Positions 46,387-53,379 of a stretch of DNA of 53,379 nt are shown here, one piece after another (positions within the stretch are counted from its first letter, which is position 1; the number at the start of each line of letters is the position of its first letter). Source of the stretch: a virus; the IMG/VR virus record IMGVR_UViG_3300027801_000030, positions 1 through 53,379 of that record. One strand, 5' to 3'. The position numbers and the translations under genes were made by a program. The notes beneath the pieces are model-generated. The model ran no database searches, was not told where the DNA came from, and saw only the letters and a list, made by a program, of their open reading frames with translations.

Positions 46387-47748
46387 TCACCTAATTAACG
46401 TGAGTTCTAACTCATCATTTATGTTTTTTAACACAATCCAGTTCGGATTAGTTAATTGCCCTTTGTAGACCGGTGTTGTTCCTACTAAACATACCACTGC
46501 CCACTCCTGTCTATCGTTCCTGTTCTTGTACTCTCTGCCTTCTTCAAATACTATACCGTTTGGCAGATTCCTGTATAATGCAGATCCTTCGCTGTCTGTC
46601 TGAAATTCAATTGCATTTTCAGGCAATGCCATAGCAGGATCTAAACTTGTTTTGAAATAACTTTCTAACTTAGTTGTTTCATTCTCTAACCACTCTACAA
46701 TATTGTATTGTGATTTTGCTTCTTCATTAAACTTATCTGTGTAAAATTTACTTTTCCAATAAGTTTTTTCGTTACCTATAACTGCGGCATTTTTAACAAC
46801 TACCCCAATTACTGTGTCTCCTTCATCTGCAACAACTAACATTCCGTTTGTGTCAACTGCAACAGTAAAACCTGATCTATCTTCTTCTTTATGATTACCA
46901 TCTGCCCATTCAAAAAATTCTGCATATCCTACTTTATTTGAAAAGTAAGACTTTGCTGTGAATAATGAGCCTTCGCCATCAACGTTAAAAATTTCTGTTT
47001 TGCTAATATCATCATTGCCTGCTTCAGCATTTACTGTTATTGCATTCCAGTTTTTAGAAAATGTTGCCGCTGTATCTAACTCTAGAATAGCATTATCTTC
47101 AAATGCTTTAGACTTTGCTGAAACACTCAACCCAGGCATGTCATTAAATCTGTGATAAACACCTAGTGTAGCATCATTAACCTTGTCCATAGAACCTAAT
47201 GTTAGCGATCCATCTGAATGGATATTTGTTCCTTGCCTATTCATTCTACTTGCGGCTTTAAAGACAAATGTTTTTTCATCATCTCCATCGCCTTCAACTA
47301 TTAATCCTCTTGTACTGCCATCTCCACTTGTAGGTATGTCTGATTCACTTGGCTCTCCTGCCTTAAAGTGGACACTTCCTTTGCCAACTGTTCTTGGCGA
47401 CTTAGTACCTGTGGATAAAGTACCAACTCTAGAAATTTGTAAAACTGTATCTTCTAATCTTTTAAAGCCTAAACCGTAAGTATCTGCTACAACTGAATAT
47501 CCTACGTCACCACCAACAAGTGCTATTTCATCTTTCCTGTCGCTTGTTGCAATTTTAATTTGTTGTAATGCTACTTGCAATTTTCCTTCTACCTCTGCTA
47601 TTAAACGTTTTGTAACGTCAGCTGTAATTTTTTCTGTCAATGCTTCTACGTCAATTTCCTGTTTAACTGGTTTAACCTGTTTAACTGGTTTCTTAATAAG
47701 GGCCGATGCTTCTATTTTCGTACCTGCCTTTGTTAATTTTTTTGCCAT
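46387..47748 (-). CDS. Fibre/appendage protein with Peptidase_G2-type self-cleaving domain
   Basis: A 453-residue protein. The start has a Lys/Thr-rich helix and coiled coil (DVTKRLIAEVEGKLQVALQQ), then a beta-rich shaft with TRGLIVEGDGDDEKTFVFKA. At about residues 275-330 there is VGYAEFFEWADGNHKEEDRSG with FTVAVDTNGMLVVADEGDTVIGVV, the hallmark of Peptidase_G2 (intramolecular chaperone auto-processing) domains of phage fibres, which guide trimer folding and then cut themselves off. WKSKFYTDKFNEE fits the same domain. The start has only a weak GGAA site and follows the upstream gene by 22 bases. Confidence 0.78.
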   Translation of the reverse strand: MAKKLTKAGTKIEASALIKKPVKQVKPVKQEIDVEALTEKITADVTKRLIAEVEGKLQVALQQIKIATSDRKDEIALVGGDVGYSVVADTYGLGFKRLEDTVLQISRVGTLSTGTKSPRTVGKGSVHFKAGEPSESDIPTSGDGSTRGLIVEGDGDDEKTFVFKAASRMNRQGTNIHSDGSLTLGSMDKVNDATLGVYHRFNDMPGLSVSAKSKAFEDNAILELDTAATFSKNWNAITVNAEAGNDDISKTEIFNVDGEGSLFTAKSYFSNKVGYAEFFEWADGNHKEEDRSGFTVAVDTNGMLVVADEGDTVIGVVVKNAAVIGNEKTYWKSKFYTDKFNEEAKSQYNIVEWLENETTKLESYFKTSLDPAMALPENAIEFQTDSEGSALYRNLPNGIVFEEGREYKNRNDRQEWAVVCLVGTTPVYKGQLTNPNWIVLKNINDELELTLIR

Positions 47749-47770
47749 TGTGTGTGTTCCATGTGTGTTA

Positions 47771-48748
47771 TTAGCTTACTATTGCTCTGTCTGTAATTCT
47801 ACGCCAGTTAGACCCGTCACTAAAAGCCATTGTGGCTCCGCCAGTTTCGTTACTAACAAAAATCATTTGCCCAGTACCACTTACTGACGGTAATGCTGAT
47901 ACTAAAAATATATCATGTGCATTGCCGTGATTTTTAATTATGTGTTTAAAGTCGCCAATGGTGGTATCGCCATCTGCTACTTGACCGTAATCTATAGTTA
48001 TATTAGCTGTTGTGGCTATAGAGCCGTAATCACTAATAGGTTCAAATAAAACACCTTTTACTACACCTGTCTGTAAAGTATCTGTTGCTTTATCAAATGT
48101 AAGAGATGCATCGGCACCTGCTGAACCACCATTATTAAATTGAATTTGTGTGTTACTGCCTGCTGGATCTACACTTACTGCTCCAAAACTTAACGTACCA
48201 GAACCATTAGTCTTTAAAAATTGATTAGCTGTACCGTCGGCGGACGGTAATGTATAAGCATTATTAATTGTGGTTGATGAGCCGTCTACTTTAAAAACTT
48301 CTGCACTATTACTAGCATTGTAAATTTTAAATACTGGATCAGTGCCGCTTGAATTATCTCTAATACGAATATTGGTGGCTGAACCATTACTATGTCTTAG
48401 ATCTAAGTAAGCACCGGAGTATTGTAAACTAGGATTTGTTCCTAATCTTAAATTACCATTTACAAAAAGTTTTTCATTCGAACTTACGGAGCCAATAGAA
48501 ACAGTATCATTTGTACTGTTAACAACTAATGTGGTAGTATCAACTGTCAAGTCTGGCAGATTTGCACTTAGGTTTTCCCAAGCAGAACCTGTATACACCT
48601 TTAAGGTAGTATTTGAAGCATCAATAAAGATGTCACCTGTTGATTGTCCGGAACTAGGAGCAGTTCCTGTTGAAATTTTACTTCCGGTACTCTTTCCGAT
48701 CTTAAATTCAGAAGTAGTGGTACCTTTGAAATTACCAAATATAGCCAT
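47771..48748 (-). CDS. Virion structural protein (short fibre/tail appendage)
   Basis: A 325-residue protein starting MAIFGNFKGTTTSEFKIGKS, an N-terminal signature common in marine T4-like phage appendage proteins. The body is beta-rich with GDIFIDASNTTLKVYTGSAW, a GNLRLGTNPSLQYSG stretch and LPSADGTANQFLKTNGSGTL repeats, ending in a small domain with QMIFVSNETGGATMAFSDG and NWRRITDRAIV, seen at the end of other fibre proteins. GGAG precedes the ATG; a late promoter lies about 80 bases upstream. Likely part of the fibre network with its neighbours. Confidence 0.72.
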   Translation of the reverse strand: MAIFGNFKGTTTSEFKIGKSTGSKISTGTAPSSGQSTGDIFIDASNTTLKVYTGSAWENLSANLPDLTVDTTTLVVNSTNDTVSIGSVSSNEKLFVNGNLRLGTNPSLQYSGAYLDLRHSNGSATNIRIRDNSSGTDPVFKIYNASNSAEVFKVDGSSTTINNAYTLPSADGTANQFLKTNGSGTLSFGAVSVDPAGSNTQIQFNNGGSAGADASLTFDKATDTLQTGVVKGVLFEPISDYGSIATTANITIDYGQVADGDTTIGDFKHIIKNHGNAHDIFLVSALPSVSGTGQMIFVSNETGGATMAFSDGSNWRRITDRAIVS

Positions 48749-48828
48749 TTTATCTTTCTCCGCACTCGTTCAGAAGTTGTATAACCGCTGTCAGTAACTA
48801 TTGTCGTTACTGTCTTGTACGCAATAAG

Positions 48829-48837
48829 TATTTATCA
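48829..48837 (-). promoter_or_regulatory. Late promoter TGATAAATA
   Basis: TGATAAATA on the minus strand, 80 bases before the 48748 start. The predicted leader holds an inverted repeat (CAGTAAC, 7-nt loop, GTTACTG, 48792-48812). Confidence 0.74.
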
Positions 48838-48869
48838 CTTTGTGGGAATATAGTTAGTCTTAGTGTATT

Positions 48870-51800
48870 TTAAACTATGATTTCAATAACACCAGAGCCT
48901 GCATCAGTTTTATTTGATAACGCTCTACCTATTATTTGTAACGGACTTAGTATTGTAGGATCTGGTGCCACCATTGCAAAGCCTGGGGCTCCACTAGTAA
49001 TTAACACATCACCTTTATTAACATTTCCTATTACTTTACATGGTACTCTACCACGTAATGCTACTGCAACACCTGTTGTATCTGCATTCATTAAGTAAGC
49101 TGGATCTGTACTAACAACACCTGCTACTGCATAACTGCCTGGTTGATCTGTAACTGTAACTTCTGTTTGGCCGCCTATAATTAAAACAGTACCTGCTTCG
49201 TAGTCAGCATCTGCATGATATTTTTCAGCCAAATCCGCATATCTTGCCGTTGTTGCTGTTGCTGTAATGACGCCTGCCGCAAAGTTACCTGAACCGTCTC
49301 TGACCACGGCTTTACTTGGCGTATTTGTACTTGTATATACTGCTGTATCTGTTAAATCTGTATTAAAAGTTACTTGGTCACTGTTAGCGACGTGTGTTAA
49401 ACTTATTCCAGTGCCGCCAACTAACGATAATATATCATTGTGGTTAAAAGGAGAAGTATTCCCGGCGGCTGATATTGACCAATTAGACATATAACTATAT
49501 GATTCAATTTTGTCTTTTATTGCCGCTGATGTCATTAATACTGATTCTGAATCAGTAAAACTTTCTGAACCTAGTTGTAAACTGCCTGCGGCTAATTCTG
49601 CAACTGTTAATCCACTAACATTTAAAGTAACTGCACCACCTGTACCACCTCCAGTTAAACCTGTTCCTGCTGTAACGCCTGTGATGTCACCAGTTTCTGT
49701 TGTATATCCGTAACTTAGAATCTTATCTTGAATTGCCGCTGACGTCATTAATGACGTATCATTATCTACAAATGATTCTGAACCTAATTGTAGACTGCCT
49801 GCCGCTAATTCTGATATTGTTAATCCTGTTACATTAAATGTTGTTCCACTTAAATTTAATCCTGTGCCGCCTGTATATGTTGTATCTGTCCATGGAACAT
49901 TAACAAACATCTTACCACTTGATAATTCAATTGGATAATTTTTACCACTTTCTGTGAAGCCAGTTTTTACACCACCAAATAGTGATGATGTTGCTTCTAT
50001 AACATCAAGTGTGACTGCACCTGACGTGCCGCCTCCACTTAAACCTACGCCGGCTGTAACACCTGTAATGTCTCCTGCATCATTAGTAAAACTAATAACA
50101 CCAGTACTACTGTTATATGCTAAGTCGCCGCCTGCACTAATTAATCCTCTAATATGAGATGTATCTACTGCAATATCGTTTGCATTAGCAGTAATACCTG
50201 TTCCGCCTATAACATTTAATGTAGCTGATCCACTTGTACCGCCGCCAGTTAAACCTGTTCCTGCCACAACTTCTGTTATGTCACCTACTGTAGGTGTTGC
50301 AAAAACTACACCACCAGAGCCATCTGTTGTTAGAACTGCGCCAGCACTACCGTCTGCTGTTGGGAAAGTAAATGCACCGTTAATACTTAGTTGGTTTATT
50401 CTTGTTGTTCCTGCAATAGTCTGTCCGCCAGTTGTTCTTAAAACTGTGCTGTCAACTGCTATATCATCTGCGTTAGCAGTAATACCAGAGCCACCTACAA
50501 CATTAAGTGTAACTGCCCCTGAATTGCCGCCGCCAGTTAAACCTGCGCCGGCTGTTACAGCTTCTAAGTCTGCTGAATTATCATTTCTAATTGTAACCGT
50601 GTTACCTGTATTAGTAACTGTAATATTTGTACCGCCAACAAATGAAAGTACTTCGCCACTGCTAATTGCTTCGTCGCCACCTACACCTGTATCTGTTCTT
50701 ACAGTAAAACTTGAATAGTTATCTGCTGTTGTAGTTATTGCACCAGTACTACTGTTATAAGCAACTAAGCCTGTAGCACTAAGATTACTTCTAACCTGAG
50801 CGGCAGTAATACCTGAATATGTAAATTGTCCTGTACCGTTGTTATATGAGAAACTTCCATCGCCTGCTGAGTCAACAGCACTAAATAATGCTCTCACGTT
50901 TGAATCTGATCTAAATGCATCTGTTGTAACTGTTACAACGTTTCCTGTTTCTGCAAGTGTAACACCTGTTCCGCCTGCTAAACTTTTAATAGCGTGGTAT
51001 GTTGTTGAACCAGATACTCTAGCACCAGCATAAATGTTTGTGCCACTAGCACCGACATCTTCTACTGTGCCAACACTTGATGCTGGTGTAATTTCTTGTG
51101 CCGAACCATTAACATAAACGTATGCCTTACTTGCCGAGTTGTCAATATATATAGCACCGTTAGTTGCTGTCGCACTTCCTGGAACAATAAGTGCTCCAGT
51201 GAATGTTTTAGTTCCTGTAACTGTTTGGTTTGCTGTTGATGATACAAAAATTGTACTTGGTACTCTGCTTAGTTCGTATGTACTATCGTTGTACATAGCA
51301 ACTTTACCAGTGTCTGCTGTTGTATTTCTTAAAGGTGAAATATAAGTTGCACCTGCTGTTGCGGCCGCTGGGTATGGAAAAGCACTATCACCTGCTCTCA
51401 GTACAATACTGTCTGCGGCTTGGCTAGTTTCACCTGCTTTATGTCCAATAGCAATGCTATAATCGCCTTGAGTTGTTTCACCTGCTTCAACACCAATTGC
51501 AATACTGTATGCCTTCTGTCCAGTTTCACCTGCTTTTCTTCCTATAGCAATACTATGTTCTTGTTGTTGTACTCTTCCTGATGCTGAACCAATTGCAACG
51601 GCATATTGGCCTTGATTTGTATAACCGGCAGTAGTACCTATAGCAACTGCTGAACCTGTTCCGCCTGAGTCACCACCTGCAATGGTTCTGCCACCTTGGT
51701 TATTCCAACCTGCTTTCCAACCTAGAGCAACACCGGCATCTATTTGACTTGTTTTACCTGCTTCGAGACCTACTGCAACTCCACCTGATTGTTGTGTAGT

Positions 51801-53379
51801 TGTACCAGCCATGTTACCTATTGCAATACTGTTTGCTTCACTAACGGCAAATGTTCCTGCACTTGGGCCAATACCAATACTGTTTGCATCAAACTTAACA
51901 TGCCCTTGTGTAAAGTTAATTATTGTCGGTACTGTTGTTAATGATATCGCGCCGCTACTTATAGCTATTGCAGTTCCGGCACTAAAGTGAGCTCTAACAT
52001 TACTTGCTGAATTATCTATATGAGTTTGTACTTCTGCGGCACTTGGTCCTGTAAATGTCAATACACCTGTGCTGTTATTGTATGCTAGTGAGCCATCGCC
52101 ACCTGTATCAGTAACACTAATTGCCGCTCTGGCTAATGCATCAGTATATTGTGTAATTGTTGTTGCAATAGCGCCATTACTAAATGTAATACCTGTGCCT
52201 CCACTAAAGTCAGACATAAGTAACATGTTATTATTTGTTGAACCGTTGTTACTAAACATCCATCTATCTGATGTTTCGTTCCATCTTAATGTAACATTTG
52301 AACCTGCGCCTGTTCTGTCAACTTCTACTCTGGAAGCGTCTGCCGCCGAGCCGCCGCCAACATTTAAACTTAAAACCCTAGTTGTAATAAATGAATCTGT
52401 CTGTGTTGCAGAATTCAAATTACCAACAATAGTCATAGCACCTGTAACGTTTAAGTCACCTGTAATCTGTGAGTTTCCTGCAATATTTGAAATTACCGGA
52501 TTTGTTAATGTTTTGTTTGTTAAAGTCTGAGAGCCTGTTAATGTTGTAACAGTATTATCAATATTAAATGTTCTCGAAGCGGCAATAGTACCACCTCCAG
52601 TTAAACCAGTTCCTGCTGTTAGTGTTACACCTGAGTGATCAATGTGCTCGTTTGCTACAAAACCACTTAAACTGTCATGCACTATATCTGCATCAGTTGT
52701 AGTTAGTGTATATGTATTGGCTCCATCGTTGTAAGTTTTTGTTATACCTGTTCCTGCAACAATTAATCCGTTAACTCTGTCGTCAACTGCTTCACTAAAA
52801 TCTGTAATTTGTGTACTTGGTACTGCAATGTTTACGTCGGCCGAAGCAGTTAATTGTCCTTGTGCATTAACTGTAAATGTTGGTATTGCTGTTGCACTAC
52901 CATAACTTGCTGGTGTAATTGATGCTATGTTTGTTACACTAATTGCGCCACTGTTATATGTAATTCCTGTGCTACCTGTTAAGTAGGCATCTATATCTGT
53001 TCTAGTATTTGCCTGAGTTGCAAATTTATTTGTTGAACCTTCGACAACGAGGTCTGAAGTAAATTCTGTGAAGTCAACTGCTATTGTGCCCGCTGTTAAA
53101 CTTATACCAGTTCCACCACTAAAGTGAGCTCTTGTCTCTGTAGCACTTGGGCCTGTATATGTAAATACACCTGTTGAGTTATTATATGCAAATGATCCAT
53201 CGCCGCCTGCATCTACATGACTTACTAAACCTCTAATATGGCTTCCTGAAATTGCTACATCTGCCGCCGCTGTTAATTGTCCATCTATATTTACTGTGAA
53301 CGTTGGTATTGCTGTTGCACTACCATAACTTGCCGCTGATACGCCTGTATTATCTAGTGCGGCATTTAAAATAATATTT
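48870..53379 (-). CDS. Giant tail fibre, 5' end cut by right edge
   Basis: At least 1503 codons remain open to the right edge; a GTG near 52682 is only an internal codon, since the frame continues upstream with clear fibre repeats (TDFSEAVDDRVNGLIVAGTG). Built of the same modules as the fibre at 42573. Between roughly 51330 and 51900 there are about nine SIAIG-x-x-AG-x(n) repeats (NSIAIGNMAGTT, AVAIGSASG, SIAIGRKAGET, SIAIGVEAGET), a YadA/Hep_Hag-like left-handed beta-roll, as in trimeric adhesin heads. The C-terminus (RYADLAEKYHADADYEAGTV, AVAGVVSTDPAYLMNAD) matches the other fibre. Probably the long host-recognition fibre. Confidence 0.85.
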   Translation of the reverse strand, partial: NIILNAALDNTGVSAASYGSATAIPTFTVNIDGQLTAAADVAISGSHIRGLVSHVDAGGDGSFAYNNSTGVFTYTGPSATETRAHFSGGTGISLTAGTIAVDFTEFTSDLVVEGSTNKFATQANTRTDIDAYLTGSTGITYNSGAISVTNIASITPASYGSATAIPTFTVNAQGQLTASADVNIAVPSTQITDFSEAVDDRVNGLIVAGTGITKTYNDGANTYTLTTTDADIVHDSLSGFVANEHIDHSGVTLTAGTGLTGGGTIAASRTFNIDNTVTTLTGSQTLTNKTLTNPVISNIAGNSQITGDLNVTGAMTIVGNLNSATQTDSFITTRVLSLNVGGGSAADASRVEVDRTGAGSNVTLRWNETSDRWMFSNNGSTNNNMLLMSDFSGGTGITFSNGAIATTITQYTDALARAAISVTDTGGDGSLAYNNSTGVLTFTGPSAAEVQTHIDNSASNVRAHFSAGTAIAISSGAISLTTVPTIINFTQGHVKFDANSIGIGPSAGTFAVSEANSIAIGNMAGTTTQQSGGVAVGLEAGKTSQIDAGVALGWKAGWNNQGGRTIAGGDSGGTGSAVAIGTTAGYTNQGQYAVAIGSASGRVQQQEHSIAIGRKAGETGQKAYSIAIGVEAGETTQGDYSIAIGHKAGETSQAADSIVLRAGDSAFPYPAAATAGATYISPLRNTTADTGKVAMYNDSTYELSRVPSTIFVSSTANQTVTGTKTFTGALIVPGSATATNGAIYIDNSASKAYVYVNGSAQEITPASSVGTVEDVGASGTNIYAGARVSGSTTYHAIKSLAGGTGVTLAETGNVVTVTTDAFRSDSNVRALFSAVDSAGDGSFSYNNGTGQFTYSGITAAQVRSNLSATGLVAYNSSTGAITTTADNYSSFTVRTDTGVGGDEAISSGEVLSFVGGTNITVTNTGNTVTIRNDNSADLEAVTAGAGLTGGGNSGAVTLNVVGGSGITANADDIAVDSTVLRTTGGQTIAGTTRINQLSINGAFTFPTADGSAGAVLTTDGSGGVVFATPTVGDITEVVAGTGLTGGGTSGSATLNVIGGTGITANANDIAVDTSHIRGLISAGGDLAYNSSTGVISFTNDAGDITGVTAGVGLSGGGTSGAVTLDVIEATSSLFGGVKTGFTESGKNYPIELSSGKMFVNVPWTDTTYTGGTGLNLSGTTFNVTGLTISELAAGSLQLGSESFVDNDTSLMTSAAIQDKILSYGYTTETGDITGVTAGTGLTGGGTGGAVTLNVSGLTVAELAAGSLQLGSESFTDSESVLMTSAAIKDKIESYSYMSNWSISAAGNTSPFNHNDILSLVGGTGISLTHVANSDQVTFNTDLTDTAVYTSTNTPSKAVVRDGSGNFAAGVITATATTARYADLAEKYHADADYEAGTVLIIGGQTEVTVTDQPGSYAVAGVVSTDPAYLMNADTTGVAVALRGRVPCKVIGNVNKGDVLITSGAPGFAMVAPDPTILSPLQIIGRALSNKTDAGSGVIEIIV
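49087..49268. repeat. Fibre C-terminal domain DNA shared with 42787-42968
   Basis: Partner of the block at 42787-42968; same orientation, encoding RYADLAE and VSTDPAYLMNAD segments. Confidence 0.85.
51330..51900. repeat. YadA-head-like repeat block in the fibre gene
   Basis: About nine repeats of 42-60 bases encoding SIAIG-x-x-AG units. They form a beta-roll adhesin-like domain. Confidence 0.8.

Noticed and set aside
48792-48812. Inverted repeat CAGTAAC...GTTACTG as a terminator for the giant fibre neighbour
   Set aside because: No T run and it lies downstream of the 48829 promoter, so it would be in a leader, not at a gene end.
52680-52682. GTG as true start of the right-hand fibre gene
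   Set aside because: The frame stays open upstream to the window edge with continuous fibre repeats.
42573-53379. Numerous plus-strand frames of 60-150 codons over the fibre genes
   Set aside because: Shadow frames caused by repeat-rich, biased codons on the minus strand; no ribosome binding sites or family motifs.

Overview
The window is part of an AT-rich, tightly packed genome of a T4-like myovirus. Evidence: a terminase pair (gp16/gp17), contractile sheath (gp18), tail tube (gp19), neck proteins (gp13, gp14), tail-sheath stabiliser (gp15), gp4-type head completion protein, dNMP kinase (gp1), gp32 and UvsX, plus late promoters of the TATAAATA class. Gene content (long repeat-rich fibres, CsgG/CsgF-like genes, small membrane proteins) fits the marine T4-like phages of SAR11/OM43-type bacteria. 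The host is an inference, not something seen. No tRNA, integrase, transposon or CRISPR array was found.

Layout. (a) 1-4741, minus strand: an early/middle replication block (gp32, UvsX, small acidic protein, UvsY-like protein, AcpS) from a perfect sigma70-type promoter at 4800-4828, then an AAA ATPase from two tandem sigma70-type promoters at 1411-1517. A secreted protein runs off the left edge. (b) 4932-20765, minus strand: virion genes, mostly each with its own late promoter, plus one early-promoter gene (19611-20765). (c) 20857-22390, minus: a sugar epimerase and a methyltransferase. (d) 22446-27322, plus strand: gp14, endolysin, PRMT-like methyltransferase, gp15, Nudix hydrolase, unknown. 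(e) 27326-36037, minus: an envelope-directed cluster with a CHASE2 adenylate cyclase, a coiled-coil membrane protein, a 1077-aa secreted acidic protein, an Asn/Thr-repeat secreted protein, a lipoprotein and two tiny membrane proteins. (f) 36037-42378, minus: an eight-gene overlapping operon: two holin-like membrane proteins, CsgF, CsgG, curlin-like protein, FecR-domain protein, glycosyltransferase-like protein, second curlin-like protein. (g) 42573-53379, minus: fibre and receptor-binding proteins, including a Peptidase_G2-type self-cleaving protein and a giant fibre cut by the right edge.

How it fits together. The curli-like operon has a late promoter at 42475-42483, so it should be made at the time of virion assembly and lysis. 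It combines an outer-membrane secretion pore (CsgG), its accessory factor (CsgF), two candidate amyloid-repeat substrates, a FecR-type periplasmic protein and a possible glycosylating enzyme. The neighbouring CHASE2 cyclase could supply cAMP and, by analogy with bacterial FecR/CHASE2 neighbours, may be functionally linked. Together (e) and (f) look like a phage-encoded envelope-remodelling or egress system.

Three sequence-level observations stand out. First, the lipoprotein gene at 35263-35547 ends with the heptamer G GGA AAG directly before its stop, followed 5 nt later by an 11-bp hairpin and an open -1 frame of 38 codons: a textbook programmed -1 frameshift. Second, six genes have their ATG exactly 5 nt after an ATAAATA late promoter with no Shine-Dalgarno, which predicts leaderless late mRNAs. 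Third, early promoters carry perfect or near-perfect palindromes at operator positions. These are predictions from sequence alone.
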